Of a stretch of 64,000 nucleotides of DNA, positions 35,596 through 45,060 are shown in pieces (within the stretch, counting starts at the first letter, position 1; each line of letters opens with the position of its first letter). A program made the translations under genes and the position numbers. The stretch is from the NCBI GenBank assembly GCA_903928015.1, contig CAIYPF010000103.1, forward strand, positions 76,602-140,601. Direction: 5' to 3'. The notes beneath the pieces were generated by a model. The model ran no database searches. It saw nothing but the letters and a program-made list of their open reading frames with translations, and was not told the DNA's origin. The DNA comes from an uncultured Gammaproteobacteria bacterium. GTDB taxonomy: Bacteria; Pseudomonadota; Gammaproteobacteria; Pseudomonadales; UBA5518.

Positions 35596-36711
35596 GTGAA
35601 GCCGGTGCTGGACTACCCGTTCGCCGGCATTCCCGGTGCCGGCCAGACCATCGAGATATGTCCGGGCGTGCTGTGGTTGCGGATGAAACTGCCTCTCGCC
35701 CTCGATCACATCAACCTGTACCTGCTTCAGGACGATGAGGGCTGGTGGGTGGTCGATACCGGGATGCGCGGTGAATCCACGCGCAACGACTGGGAGTCGG
35801 TCTTCGCGTCTGCTGCCATGGGTGGCAAGCCGGTAAAGGCCATCGTCTGCACCCACTGCCACCCGGATCACATTGGTCAGGCGGGTTGGCTGAGCGAGCG
35901 CTGGAATGCGCCTCTCTGGATGACCTGGGCTGAGTACTTCATGGGGCGGGTGTTCTGCAGCCCTGTGTCCGAAGGGCCACTGTGGGAAGCGCGCGATTTC
36001 TATGCCAGAGCCGGCGCCTCTCAGGAGTTCCTCGACCGCATGGGCAAGGGAAACAAGGGCTTTTCGGCCATGGCCGAACCCATGCCCCGCTCCTTTCACC
36101 GGCTCTCCCACGGGGATGCGCTCACCATTGGTGGCAACCGCTGGGAAGCCGTGGTCGGCCGCGGTCATTCACCCGAGCACCTGTGCCTGCTCGACCGGGA
36201 GCGCGGATTGCTGCTCTCGGGTGATCAGGTGATACCGATCATCACCTCGAACGTGAGCGTGATGGCGATCGAGCCCGAGGCAAATCCGCTGGCAGACTGG
36301 ATGGACTCGCACCGGCAGTTCCTGCGCGAAGTCCCTGACGATGTGCTCGTGCTTCCCGCGCACAACACGCCATTCCGCGGCCTGCACGCGCGACTGCGCT
36401 ATCTGTTGTCGCACCATGGGGAACATCTGCGCGCGCTCGAGGCCGCGTGCGTGGAGCCTCGTACAGCGGTGGAATTGCTGCCCGTGATCTTCAAGCGCTC
36501 ACTTGGCGTCGAGCAGTTCTCGCTCGCCATGGGCGAGCTTCTGGCGCATCTCCATTACCTGATTGCGGACAAGCGACTGGGGCGCGAGACGGGCGAGGAT
36601 GGCCTGGACCGCTACCTCGCGGTGGATCGGGCCCGCGCCGAGCGCCTTCGCGATGGCGTGCACGACGCTGATGAGGACACCCTCATGGATTTCGAAGCGC
36701 AGGCGGTTTGA
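35596..36711 (+). CDS. MBL-fold metallo-hydrolase
   Basis: A protein of 371 residues with the metallo-beta-lactamase core: THCHPDHIG (HxHxDH zinc site, about residues 91-99), the His in GRGHSPEHLCLLD, the bridging Asp in LLLSGDQVI, and the last His in VLPAHNTPFRG. The C-terminal ~100 helical residues fit the group with a substrate-binding cap seen in SdsA/ROO-independent hydrolases and thioester or lactone hydrolases. The substrate is undetermined. Start GTG at 35596. Its 3' end overlaps the convergent lipoprotein gene by 29 bases. Confidence 0.88.
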   Translation: MKPVLDYPFAGIPGAGQTIEICPGVLWLRMKLPLALDHINLYLLQDDEGWWVVDTGMRGESTRNDWESVFASAAMGGKPVKAIVCTHCHPDHIGQAGWLSERWNAPLWMTWAEYFMGRVFCSPVSEGPLWEARDFYARAGASQEFLDRMGKGNKGFSAMAEPMPRSFHRLSHGDALTIGGNRWEAVVGRGHSPEHLCLLDRERGLLLSGDQVIPIITSNVSVMAIEPEANPLADWMDSHRQFLREVPDDVLVLPAHNTPFRGLHARLRYLLSHHGEHLRALEAACVEPRTAVELLPVIFKRSLGVEQFSLAMGELLAHLHYLIADKRLGRETGEDGLDRYLAVDRARAERLRDGVHDADEDTLMDFEAQAV

Positions 36712-37825
36712 GGCTTTCCGGCTCCAGATCCGCCCGCATGATGCGATCCCCTGCGAAAGACCCTATGTAGAGCGCGTCGCCGACGCGCTGTGCGACCGTC
36801 GCAGCACCCATCGGGGCGCCACGGTGAGACAGCAGCGTGCGCGTCTGCAGGGTGTCTGGGTCGAGTTGCACGATTTCGAAAGCGGCTGCGCAGGCCCCGT
36901 TGCGCACACCGAAGCACGCGTTCATCTCTACCGCGCTTGCCGTCTGGCTTGCCACAAGAAGTTTGCCGTCGCTGGTCCATTGGCTGTTGTCAGGCCCCTT
37001 GATGGCGGCGGTCCCGAGCAATCTGCCGTCTGCGAGCGAGATCTTCCGCACTTCTCCCGCGAGGTAGGCGTCAAGGAACAGCGTATTGCCCGTGGCATCG
37101 ACCTGTATGCCGTTCGGGAAGGGCGCAGCTGAACCGGGCACCGGGCTGCAACTGCCTGCAGGGGTGCAGCGAAGCACCAGTCCCGTGTCGAAGCCGAGCA
37201 TGCCGCGCAACAGATACAGGTTTATGCCACCCACGGTCCATGCGTCCCGCGGGAACATATGCGAGACAAGAAATTCTCCGCCGGGCAGGGCGGCGACATC
37301 GTTCATGTAGGTGCCGGGGGGCGGAAGCGCACAGCCCCGCCACACGATCTGCCAGGTATCGGGGCCGCCCAGCACTTCGAAAAACTCGACGCTCTCGCGC
37401 CCGCCGTGATTCACGACGAAGAGTTCGCGTCGTCCGTCGGGGCGCAGCACGAGGTCTATCCCGTGCGGAGAAAACGCACTGCCGGGTGGTGTCCTGCAGT
37501 CCGTGCCTCCCCAATTCTCTTCAGAGGGCACCGTGAATTGCGGCAAGCGCGTCACGATGCCGCCGGCCGTGTCGAACATCACCAGAGAGCCCGGGATGGC
37601 CCCGTCCATGCTGCCCATCTGGCTGAGCAGCAGCGTGTGACCGTCCGGAAGCAGTTCCATGTCCTCCGGGTTGGAGAATCCGCACACAGGCGTGAGTCCG
37701 GGCGCGGGCACGCAGCCCGTGACCGGAGGTTCTGCGCCGCAGGCCGCAAGCAGGCCAGCGAAGAACAGTGACAAAAGGGGAACTGCGAGGTTGCGCCGTA
37801 TCGAGCGCGAAGGCTTGTCTGGCAT
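36683..37825 (-). CDS. Beta-propeller lipoprotein (SMP-30/NHL-like repeats)
   Basis: A protein of 380 residues with a lipobox (FAGLLAAC, about residues 18-25), so it is membrane anchored outside the cytoplasm. The body shows repeated propeller blades: [19 protein letters not shown], then [43 protein letters not shown] and [18 protein letters not shown]-30/gluconolactonase-like and strictosidine-synthase-like proteins share this pattern; no specific reaction can be inferred. Several Cys pairs suggest disulfides. It overlaps the MBL-fold gene tail-to-tail and diverges from moaC. Confidence 0.75.
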   Translation of the reverse strand: MPDKPSRSIRRNLAVPLLSLFFAGLLAACGAEPPVTGCVPAPGLTPVCGFSNPEDMELLPDGHTLLLSQMGSMDGAIPGSLVMFDTAGGIVTRLPQFTVPSEENWGGTDCRTPPGSAFSPHGIDLVLRPDGRRELFVVNHGGRESVEFFEVLGGPDTWQIVWRGCALPPPGTYMNDVAALPGGEFLVSHMFPRDAWTVGGINLYLLRGMLGFDTGLVLRCTPAGSCSPVPGSAAPFPNGIQVDATGNTLFLDAYLAGEVRKISLADGRLLGTAAIKGPDNSQWTSDGKLLVASQTASAVEMNACFGVRNGACAAAFEIVQLDPDTLQTRTLLSHRGAPMGAATVAQRVGDALYIGSFAGDRIMRADLEPESLKPPALRNP

Positions 37826-37913
37826 GGTCTTGCGTCTCGAAAGGCTGCTCGTCGCTATGGTAGTGTGCGCCTCGCCCGTGCGACAGCCGCGCGGGCCCTT
37901 CCGGAGAGCACCC

Positions 37914-38393
37914 TTGGTTGCACTGACGCACCTCAACGAGGCGGGCGAGGCCCGTATGGTCGATGTCGGCGACAAGCCGGTAACGGCTCGCGAGGCTGTG
38001 GCCGAGGCCTGTGTGCGCATGCACGCTTCCACCCTCGAGCTCATTGTCGAAGGACGACATCACAAGGGTGATGTCTTCGCAGTTGCGCGTATCGCGGGCA
38101 TACAGGCAGCAAAACGTTGCGGAGACCTCATCCCGCTCTGCCACCCCCTCGGACTGGATGCCGTCGAGGTGAGTCTTGTGGCTGTGCCCGAGGAATCGCT
38201 GGTCCGGATCGTCACCCGCTGCCGGGTACAGGGTCGTACCGGTGTCGAGATGGAAGCGCTCACCGCAGCAAGCGTGGCCGCGCTCACCGTCTATGACATG
38301 TGCAAGGCGGTGGATCGCGGCATGGTCATAGAGGGCGTCCGTGTCCTCGAGAAACGGGGTGGCCGTTCCGGCGAATGGACGGCGGGCGGCTGA
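37914..38393 (+). CDS. moaC: Cyclic pyranopterin monophosphate synthase
   Basis: A protein of 159 residues, standard for MoaC. The family start [15 protein letters not shown] and the active-site region [17 protein letters not shown], followed by [26 protein letters not shown] (catalytic Lys and Asp), are all present. MoaC converts the MoaA product to cyclic pyranopterin monophosphate in molybdenum cofactor synthesis. I place the start at TTG 37914, with GGAGAG 7 bases upstream; the frame extends farther but without homology. It heads a moaC-moaD-moaE operon that would serve the two molybdo-hydroxylases upstream. Confidence 0.93.
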   Translation: MVALTHLNEAGEARMVDVGDKPVTAREAVAEACVRMHASTLELIVEGRHHKGDVFAVARIAGIQAAKRCGDLIPLCHPLGLDAVEVSLVAVPEESLVRIVTRCRVQGRTGVEMEALTAASVAALTVYDMCKAVDRGMVIEGVRVLEKRGGRSGEWTAGG

Positions 38394-38397
38394 GTCC

Positions 38398-38652
38398 ATG
38401 CTCAAACTGAGATTTTTCGCTTCCATCCGCGAAAAGCTGGGGCAGGGCTCGCTTGATGTGAGAGCGGCTCCTGACGTTGTCGATGTTGCCTCTCTCGTGC
38501 GCCATCTCGATGCTGGCCCCATGCCGGGATGTGCGGCCACGCTGCTTGCCGACAACTCACTGGTCGCGATCAACCGGCAGCTGGCAAGCCCGTCGACCAG
38601 TGTCGAAGACGGAGACGAGATCGCGTTCTACCCGCCGGTGACCGGAGGATGA
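38398..38652 (+). CDS. moaD: Molybdopterin synthase sulfur carrier subunit
   Basis: A protein of 84 residues ending in the essential Gly-Gly (PPVTGG). LKLRFFASIREKLG and the later VAINRQL and DEIAFYPPV strands are typical of MoaD. The thiocarboxylated C-terminus donates sulfur to form molybdopterin. Its stop overlaps the moaE start (ATGA). Confidence 0.93.
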   Translation: MLKLRFFASIREKLGQGSLDVRAAPDVVDVASLVRHLDAGPMPGCAATLLADNSLVAINRQLASPSTSVEDGDEIAFYPPVTGG

Positions 38653-39140
38653 GCGCTCTGCCCGAGGTAGAGATCCGCATTGGCGGCATTGATGTTGGCG
38701 TTGAGCACGACGCGCTGCTCGCCTCCACGCCCGGCGCCGGAGCCTGTGTACTGTTTACGGGAGCGGTCCGGGGCGAGGGCGGGCTGGGCGCGCTTGAGGC
38801 GCTCGAGCTCGAGCACTACCCGGGCATGGCAGAGGAGAGCATTGCCTCTGTTGTAGCCGAGGCGCGCACGCGTTGGTCGGTCGGTGCAGTCCGGGTGATT
38901 CACCGTGTCGGTCGGCTCCTGCCGGGTGAACTGATCGTGCTCGTGGGCGTTGCCAGCGCTCACCGCGCAGAGGCCTTTGCGGCCGCGGAGTTCGTGATGG
39001 ATTACCTCAAAACCAGGGCGCCCATTTGGAAAAAAGAAATTGGATCCGGCGCCGAGCGCTGGATCGAGTGCCGCGAGCGCGACGCCGATGCGGCGGCCCG
39101 CTGGATCGGCCAACACACACCCACCGGAGAGTCAGCATGA
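38649..39140 (+). CDS. moaE: Molybdopterin synthase catalytic subunit
   Basis: A protein of 163 residues. MoaE motifs are CVLFTGAVRGEG, LELEHYPGMAEE, VIHRVGRLLPGE, VASAHRAEAFAAAEFVMDYLKTRAPIWKKE, with the catalytic Lys residues in the last one. GGAGG precedes the ATG inside moaD. It inserts the dithiolene sulfurs together with MoaD. Its stop overlaps the flavin reductase start by 4 bases. Confidence 0.95.
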   Translation: MSALPEVEIRIGGIDVGVEHDALLASTPGAGACVLFTGAVRGEGGLGALEALELEHYPGMAEESIASVVAEARTRWSVGAVRVIHRVGRLLPGELIVLVGVASAHRAEAFAAAEFVMDYLKTRAPIWKKEIGSGAERWIECRERDADAAARWIGQHTPTGESA

Positions 39141-39613
39141 GTTTCGACAGCCAGCAATTCCGTCGCGCACTTGGCCGTTTTGCCACGGGCGTCTGCGTGA
39201 TTACCGCCAATCCGCTTGGCCACAAGCCCTTCGGTGTGACGGTGAATTCCTTTTCCTCACTGTCGCTCACGCCGCCGTTGGTGCTGTGGAGCCTGCAGAA
39301 GACCTCCGACACCATGGACGCGTTCGCGACCGCCACGAGCTACTGCGCCAACGTGCTTGCCGAAGACCAGCAGGCGTTGTCCGGGCGCTTCGCCAAGAAA
39401 GGCGACCATGCACTCGAGGACGCGGACTACCGCACGGGCGATGCCGGGCTGCCGGTTCTCCACGGCGCGCTTGCTTCTTTCGAGTGCGAGATCGACGCGC
39501 GCCACGATGGCGGTGACCACATCATCCTCGTGGGCAAGGTTGTTGCCATGCACGCGGGCGAGCCGGGCAAGCCGCTGCTGTATTTCGACGGTGGCTACCG
39601 TCAGATAGGCTGA
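39137..39613 (+). CDS. Flavin reductase-like FMN-binding protein
   Basis: A protein of 158 residues of the HpaC/flavin-reductase family: FRRALGRFATGVCVITAN, then GVTVNSFSSLSLTPPLVLWSL, FAKKGDHALED and a YFDGGYRQIG end. These use NAD(P)H to reduce FMN/FAD for two-component monooxygenases. No flavin monooxygenase is adjacent, so the partner is elsewhere. Translation is coupled to moaE. Confidence 0.88.
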   Translation: MSFDSQQFRRALGRFATGVCVITANPLGHKPFGVTVNSFSSLSLTPPLVLWSLQKTSDTMDAFATATSYCANVLAEDQQALSGRFAKKGDHALEDADYRTGDAGLPVLHGALASFECEIDARHDGGDHIILVGKVVAMHAGEPGKPLLYFDGGYRQIG

Positions 39614-39616
39614 GAG

Positions 39617-40171
39617 ATGCGTTTTTGCAGCGCCTGCGGGCGTGAAGTCGAGCGCCGCATTCCTCCCGATGACGATCGGGAGCGTTTCGTCTGCGCGCAC
39701 TGCGACACCGTGCATTACCAGAACCCGAAAATCGTGGTTGGCTGCCTTCCGGTTTGGGAAGACAGGGTGCTTCTCTGCCGGCGCGCCATTGCGCCCCGGG
39801 CAGGGTTCTGGACGCTTCCCGCAGGTTTCATGGAAAACAGCGAGACGACCCTCGATGGAGCCCGCCGTGAGACCTGGGAAGAGGCCCGTGCGCGCACCGA
39901 GGGTGAAGAGCTCTACACGCTCTTTGATCTGCCGCACATAAGTCAGGTCTACATGTTCTACCGGGCGCAGCTGAGCGAGGCCGAGTACGCGGCAGGGCCC
40001 GAAAGCACCGAGGTGGCGCTGTTCCTCGAGCAGGACATCCCCTGGGAAGACCTGGCGTTTCCGGTGGTGAGTGCGACCCTCGAGCACTTCTTCGCCGACC
40101 GGCGCGCAGGCAATTACCCGTTCAGGGCGAGGACGCTGCGGCCCGAAGACTGGGCGAGGTTGCGGCGCTGA
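39617..40171 (+). CDS. Nudix hydrolase with N-terminal zinc ribbon
   Basis: A protein of 184 residues. CSACG and CAHCDTVHYQNPK form a four-Cys zinc ribbon, and the complete Nudix box follows (GFMENSETTLDGARRETWEE). The arrangement resembles NudC-like NADH/ADP-ribose pyrophosphatases but lacks the SQPWPFPxS motif of NudC, so the substrate is open. It is 3 bases downstream of the flavin reductase and completes the moaCDE transcript. Confidence 0.9.
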   Translation: MRFCSACGREVERRIPPDDDRERFVCAHCDTVHYQNPKIVVGCLPVWEDRVLLCRRAIAPRAGFWTLPAGFMENSETTLDGARRETWEEARARTEGEELYTLFDLPHISQVYMFYRAQLSEAEYAAGPESTEVALFLEQDIPWEDLAFPVVSATLEHFFADRRAGNYPFRARTLRPEDWARLRR

Positions 40172-40257
40172 TTGCGCCCTGATCTGCGTTGCAGCGACCG
40201 GCGTAAAGGCCGCGTCCCGAATTCCTTCACCGCAACAACACGCTGGAGAGCCATTCC

Positions 40258-40731
40258 ATGCCACACCCCAAGATCGGCAACCTCGCTCCTGATTTCACAC
40301 TGAACAACCAGGACGGCAAGCCCGTCCGCCTGAAGGATTTCAAGGGCAAGCAGGCTGTCGTGGTGTACTTCTATCCCGCCGCCATGACACCCGGCTGCAC
40401 GGTTCAGGCCTGCGGTCTGCGTGACTCCTCCGCTGAACTTGCCAGGCATGGCGCTGTGGCACTCGGCATCAGCCCCGACAAGGAAGCGAAGCTGCGCAAG
40501 TTCGCCGACCGCGACGCTCTGGATTTCGATCTCCTTTCAGATCCCGATCATGCCGTTGCCGAGGCATGGGGCTGCTGGGGCAAAAAGAAATTCATGGGGC
40601 GTGAAGTGACCGGCATATTGAGGACCACCTTTGTGGTGGGGAAGGACGGCAAGCTGCGCCACATCATGGACAAGGTCGCCACCAAGACCCACCATGCGGA
40701 CGTGCTGGCGGTGCTCGCTGCCCTTGCCTGA
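40258..40731 (+). CDS. bcp: Thiol peroxidase of the Bcp/PrxQ type
   Basis: A protein of 157 residues. The peroxidatic Cys and, five residues later, a resolving Cys lie in TPGCTVQACGLRD, the atypical two-Cys pattern of PrxQ/Bcp. APDFTLNNQDGKPVRLKDFKGK and VVYFYPAAMTPGC are standard. It reduces peroxides with thioredoxin as donor in the cytosol. GGAGAG precedes the ATG. Confidence 0.93.
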   Translation: MPHPKIGNLAPDFTLNNQDGKPVRLKDFKGKQAVVVYFYPAAMTPGCTVQACGLRDSSAELARHGAVALGISPDKEAKLRKFADRDALDFDLLSDPDHAVAEAWGCWGKKKFMGREVTGILRTTFVVGKDGKLRHIMDKVATKTHHADVLAVLAALA

Positions 40732-40747
40732 GGTTACGGTCGCGTAA

Positions 40748-40782
40748 CGGCAGCGCGGTGCGCGTGGTGCGCAGCGCTGCCG
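40748..40782. terminator. Hairpin downstream of bcp
   Basis: CGGCAGCGC (40748-40756) and GCGCTGCCG (40774-40782) form a perfect 9-bp stem with a 17-base loop, 17 bases after the bcp stop. No T-run follows. It may end the moa-bcp transcript before the RND operon. Confidence 0.45.
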
Positions 40783-40838
40783 GACCTTAGAATCCGTTCT
40801 GTGGCCGCGACGCGCACGATTGACCGTATCTGCTGCGC

Positions 40839-41948
40839 ATGGATCCCCCGATGAAGAAACCCTTGATGCTGACCGCCCTGGCCCTCGTGCTGGTCTTCGG
40901 CGGCGTGTTCGGCTTCATCTACGGCAAGAAGGCGCTCATCGCGCGCTACATGGCGAGCTATGAGCCGCCGCCGGTGAGCGTTGTGGTGGAGCCCGTGCGC
41001 GATGACGTCTGGGACCGCAGTATCCCGGCGGTGGGTACCTTGAAGGCCGCGCTGGGTGTTGATGTGGCCACCGAATCCCCCGGCACGGTCTCGCGCATCC
41101 TCTTCAAGGGCGGGGAATCCGTCGCGGCCGGTGCGGAACTCTTCGCGCTCGAAGACAGCGTCGAGGTGGCGACACTGAAGAGCCTGCTGGCGCAGAAGCG
41201 CCTCGCCGAGATCAACTTCCAGCGCGACCAGCGACTGCTGTCCACGCGCGCCATTTCCCGGACGGATTTCGACAAGACCGAGTCGATTTTGAAGGACGTC
41301 AGTGCGCAGGCCGAAAAGACCGAGGCCATCATCGCCCGCAAGCATCTTCGCGCCCCCTTTGCCGGACAGATCGGCATACCTCTTGTCGACGAGGGTATGT
41401 ATGTGACCGAAGGCCAGGCGATGGTCACGCTTCAGGCCCTGCAGTTGCTCGAGGTGGACTTCTCCTTGCCGGAGCAGCAGCTTCCTCTCCTGCATGGGGG
41501 GCAGCGTGTGCGCTGTGCGGTACAGGCTCATCCCGGGCGCCAGTTCGACGGGGAAATCGCCGCTATCGATGCCAAGGTTGACGCGAACACGCGGAACGTC
41601 CTTGTACGCGCCCGCATCCCCAACGCAGGCGCTGCGCTCTTGCCCGGAATGTTCGTGAGCGTGGAGGTGATCGTTGAGGAGCGCGTGGCCGTGCTCACGG
41701 TCCCCGAGACCTCGATCAGCTACAACCTCTACGGCGATGCGGTGTACGTGCTGAAGGCCGCATCGGGCGATGGACCGATGACGGTCGAGCGTCGCTACGT
41801 GAAACTGGGCGCACACCGTAACCAGCGCGTGGCGGTCAGCGAGGGCCTTGCCGCGGGCGAGAAGGTTGTCACTGCGGGCGCCCTGAAGCTCGATAACGGT
41901 GCCAAGGTCGTGCTCGATACGCGCGATCGCAGCGCGCCGGGTGCATGA
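40839..41948 (+). CDS. RND efflux periplasmic adaptor (MexE/AcrA-like, HlyD family)
   Basis: A protein of 369 residues with an N-terminal membrane anchor (about 7-30). Next comes a lipoyl half-motif (ESPGTVSRILFKGGESVAAGAELFAL), a coiled-coil hairpin (about 105-165) and the returning lipoyl segment LRAPFAGQIGIPLVDEGMYV. The beta-barrel end (LPGMFVSVEVIVEERVAVLTVPETSI) is typical. A second ATG at 40851 could be the start. The stop overlaps the pump gene start (ATGA). No outer-membrane factor gene follows, so a TolC-like channel must be encoded elsewhere. Confidence 0.9.
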   Translation: MDPPMKKPLMLTALALVLVFGGVFGFIYGKKALIARYMASYEPPPVSVVVEPVRDDVWDRSIPAVGTLKAALGVDVATESPGTVSRILFKGGESVAAGAELFALEDSVEVATLKSLLAQKRLAEINFQRDQRLLSTRAISRTDFDKTESILKDVSAQAEKTEAIIARKHLRAPFAGQIGIPLVDEGMYVTEGQAMVTLQALQLLEVDFSLPEQQLPLLHGGQRVRCAVQAHPGRQFDGEIAAIDAKVDANTRNVLVRARIPNAGAALLPGMFVSVEVIVEERVAVLTVPETSISYNLYGDAVYVLKAASGDGPMTVERRYVKLGAHRNQRVAVSEGLAAGEKVVTAGALKLDNGAKVVLDTRDRSAPGA

Positions 41949-44900
41949 ACATCACCGACGTCTTCATCCGCAGGCCCGTCCTGGCGACGGTGCTCAGCCT
42001 GTTGCTGGTGCTGCTCGGGATGCGCGCCTTCCAGAATCTGAGCCTCCGGGAGTACCCGGAGGTCACATATCCCGTCATCAACGTGACCACGGTGTACCCC
42101 GGCGCCAACGCCGACCTGGTGCAGGGCTTCATCACGCGTCCTCTGGAGCGTGCTATCGCCAGTGCCGAGGGTCTCGACTTCATCGAGGCCAAGACCGATG
42201 ACGGCGTCTCCCGGATATCCGCGCACCTGCGTGCCGGTTACAGCGTCGATGCCGCCTTCGCCGATGTGAGCGCGAAGGTAGAGCAGGAGCGCAAGAACCT
42301 GCCGCGCGAGACCGAGGACCCGGTTGTCGCAAAAGAGACCGGCATGGGTTCGGACACCCTCCAGTACCTGAGCTTTACCAGCAACCGGCTCTCGCAGCAG
42401 CAGATCACCGACTATCTCGACCGCGTGGTGCAACCCGTGCTCGCCACGGTGGACGGGGTGGGATCGGTCGAGATCTTCGGGCGCCGCGACTACGCGATGC
42501 GCGTCTGGCTCGATCCTGCACGTCTTGCCGCCTTCGGCCTGACACCGGAAGACGTACGTGCGGCGGTCCAGGCCAACAACGTACAGAGCGCCGCGGGCAC
42601 GCTCCGCAGTGATTCGACCCAGTTTTTCGTCAATCCGCGAACCGGGCTCGATGATGTCAAGGGCTTCTCCGGCCTCGTGGTCGCCCGCAATTCCAGTTCG
42701 CTGGTGCGCCTCGGCGACGTGGCCCGCGTCGAACTCGGCGCCGAGAACTACGACACACGTGTGAGCGATGACGGCACCGGTGCGGTATTCATCGGCATCA
42801 AGGCAGCCATCAGCGCGAATCCGCTCGAAGTCGGACAGCGCGTGCGCGATGTCATGCCGCAGCTTCGCTCGCAGTTGCCCGACGGACTGAAAGGCGATGT
42901 GGTGTTCGACGCCACGACCACCATCCGCCATTCGGTAAACGAGGTGGTGAAAACCCTCGTCGAGGCGAGCCTGATCGTCGTGCTCATCATCTTCCTGTTC
43001 CTCGGCTCGCTGCGCTCCGTGATCATCCCCGTGATCACGATTCCGCTGTCACTGATCGGCGTGCTGTCGGTCATGTTGTGGCTGGGTTTCTCGGTAAACC
43101 TGCTCACACTGCTGGCGATGGTGCTTGCGATCGGTCTGGTGGTGGACGACGCGATCGTGGTCGTCGAGAACATCCAGCGTCATATCGAAGAGGGCATGCG
43201 TCCCTTCGAGGCTTCGCTTCTTGGCGCACGCGAGATCGCCTTTCCGGTGGTGGCGATGACGCTGACACTGGCGGCCGTATACGCCCCCATCGGATTTCTC
43301 GGCGGGCTGACCGGCAAATTGTTCATCGAATTCGCGTTCACGCTTGCGGGCGCGGTTGTCGTCTCGGGACTGGTGGCGCTCACGCTCTCGCCCATGATGT
43401 GCGCCCGCATTCTGCGGCACGAGGGCAGCAGCAATCGTCTGGTGGCGCAGATCGATCGCAATTTCGAATTCACCAAGGCGCTGTATCGCCGCATGCTGGG
43501 CGCCACTCTGCGTAACCGTCCGTCCGTGTTGCTCTTCGCGGGGACCGTGCTGGTCAGCATCTTCTTCCTGTTCAGCGCCATTCCGCAGGAACTCGCACCC
43601 CTTGAGGACACGGGTCAGGTGTTCATCGTGGGCGAGGGGCCACAGGACTCGACCATCGAGCACACCTGGCGCTGGGTGGCCGAGACCGAGGAGATCCTGC
43701 GCAAAGTCCCCGAGCGCTGGCGCTACTGGCTGGTAGGCGGCGGCTTCGGGCAAAACAGTTTCTTCGGGATGATCATGCTGAAGCCTTGGGACGAGCGCGA
43801 GCGCAGCGCCCTCGATGTTCAGCAGGACCTGCTGGCGCAGGTGGCGAAAGTTCCGGGCATGCGCGTGAACACCGTGAACTTTCCCTCCATCCCCGGCGCA
43901 TCCGCCGAGCTGCCGCTGCGCTTCATCGTCTCGTCCACCGGCTCCTACGAACTCGTGCACCAGATCGCCGAGGAAATCGAGGCCAAGGCACGGGCGAGTG
44001 GGCTTTTCGTTTACGTCGATTCCGAGTTGCGCTTCGACAAGCCCGAGCTCCAGCTGACGATCGACCGTGACAAGGCTGCCCGGCTCGGGGTCGACATGGC
44101 CCAGATCGGGGCTACGCTGGCCAACTTCCTGGGCGAGATCGAATCGTCCCGGTTCAGTCTGGATGCACGCTCTTACAAGGTGATCCTGCAACTCGAGCGT
44201 CCCTATCGCCTGAGCCCGCAACAGCTCGATACCTATTACCTGCGCACGGTCAGCGGTGACCTCGTGCCGCTCTCGGCGATCGTGAGCCAGGTGCGGCGTA
44301 ACCGGCCCAATTCGCTTACCGAATTCCAGCAACTCAACTCCGCGACCATCGGCGCAATGATGAGCCCCGGAGCGTCGCTGGGGGACGGCATACGCTGGTT
44401 CGACGAGGTTGCCCGCCCGATGCTTCCCGAGGGCTTCTCGGCCGACTATCTGGGGCAATCCCGTCAGTTCATCGCCGAAGGCAACAAGCTGCTCCTCACG
44501 TTCCTGTTCTCGCTGATCGTCATCTACCTGGTGCTCGCAGCGCAGTTCGAGAGCTTCAGCGATCCGCTCACCGTCATGGTGAGCGTGCCGCTTTCGGTGT
44601 GCGGTGCGCTGATACCGCTTGCGCTCGGGCTTGCCACCATGAACATCTACACGCAGATCGGGCTACTCACTCTGATCGGCCTGATCAGCAAGCACGGCAT
44701 TCTCATCGTCGACTTTGCCAATCGGCTGCAGGAACAGCGCGGCCTGAGCGTGCTCGATGCCGTGGTCGAGTCGGCCACGGTCCGTCTGCGGCCCATCCTC
44801 ATGACCACGGCTGCGATGGTGTGCGGAGTCCTGCCCCTTCTGCTCGCCACGGGCGCGGGAGCACAGGCGCGTGTTTCCATCGGCATCGTCATCACCTTCG

Positions 44901-45013
44901 GCATGACCATCGGAACGCTGTTCACGCTCTTCGTGGTTCCGCTGATCTACACGATGGTGGCGCGCCGACATGTTGCCGGGGCTGTCCGTCCCGGGCTTGA
45001 TGCTTCTGCGTGA
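41945..45013 (+). CDS. RND multidrug efflux pump (HAE-1 family)
   Basis: A protein of 1022 residues, standard length, with 12 helices in two repeats and two large periplasmic loops. The first helix region FIRRPVLATVLSLLLVLLG and YPGANADLVQ are typical. The proton-relay pair of Asp is in GLVVDDAIVVVEN in helix 4, and the helix 10-11 region IGLLTLIGLISKHGILIVDFAN is conserved. Sequence features are nearest the MexF/MdtBC side of the family. Drugs, solvents or bile/steroid-like compounds are possible substrates. It is coupled to the adaptor upstream. Confidence 0.94.
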   Translation: MNITDVFIRRPVLATVLSLLLVLLGMRAFQNLSLREYPEVTYPVINVTTVYPGANADLVQGFITRPLERAIASAEGLDFIEAKTDDGVSRISAHLRAGYSVDAAFADVSAKVEQERKNLPRETEDPVVAKETGMGSDTLQYLSFTSNRLSQQQITDYLDRVVQPVLATVDGVGSVEIFGRRDYAMRVWLDPARLAAFGLTPEDVRAAVQANNVQSAAGTLRSDSTQFFVNPRTGLDDVKGFSGLVVARNSSSLVRLGDVARVELGAENYDTRVSDDGTGAVFIGIKAAISANPLEVGQRVRDVMPQLRSQLPDGLKGDVVFDATTTIRHSVNEVVKTLVEASLIVVLIIFLFLGSLRSVIIPVITIPLSLIGVLSVMLWLGFSVNLLTLLAMVLAIGLVVDDAIVVVENIQRHIEEGMRPFEASLLGAREIAFPVVAMTLTLAAVYAPIGFLGGLTGKLFIEFAFTLAGAVVVSGLVALTLSPMMCARILRHEGSSNRLVAQIDRNFEFTKALYRRMLGATLRNRPSVLLFAGTVLVSIFFLFSAIPQELAPLEDTGQVFIVGEGPQDSTIEHTWRWVAETEEILRKVPERWRYWLVGGGFGQNSFFGMIMLKPWDERERSALDVQQDLLAQVAKVPGMRVNTVNFPSIPGASAELPLRFIVSSTGSYELVHQIAEEIEAKARASGLFVYVDSELRFDKPELQLTIDRDKAARLGVDMAQIGATLANFLGEIESSRFSLDARSYKVILQLERPYRLSPQQLDTYYLRTVSGDLVPLSAIVSQVRRNRPNSLTEFQQLNSATIGAMMSPGASLGDGIRWFDEVARPMLPEGFSADYLGQSRQFIAEGNKLLLTFLFSLIVIYLVLAAQFESFSDPLTVMVSVPLSVCGALIPLALGLATMNIYTQIGLLTLIGLISKHGILIVDFANRLQEQRGLSVLDAVVESATVRLRPILMTTAAMVCGVLPLLLATGAGAQARVSIGIVITFGMTIGTLFTLFVVPLIYTMVARRHVAGAVRPGLDASA

Positions 45014-45060
45014 AGCGATAAAGAATGGTCGTATACATCGGCTCCTGAGTCCTTGCCCGC

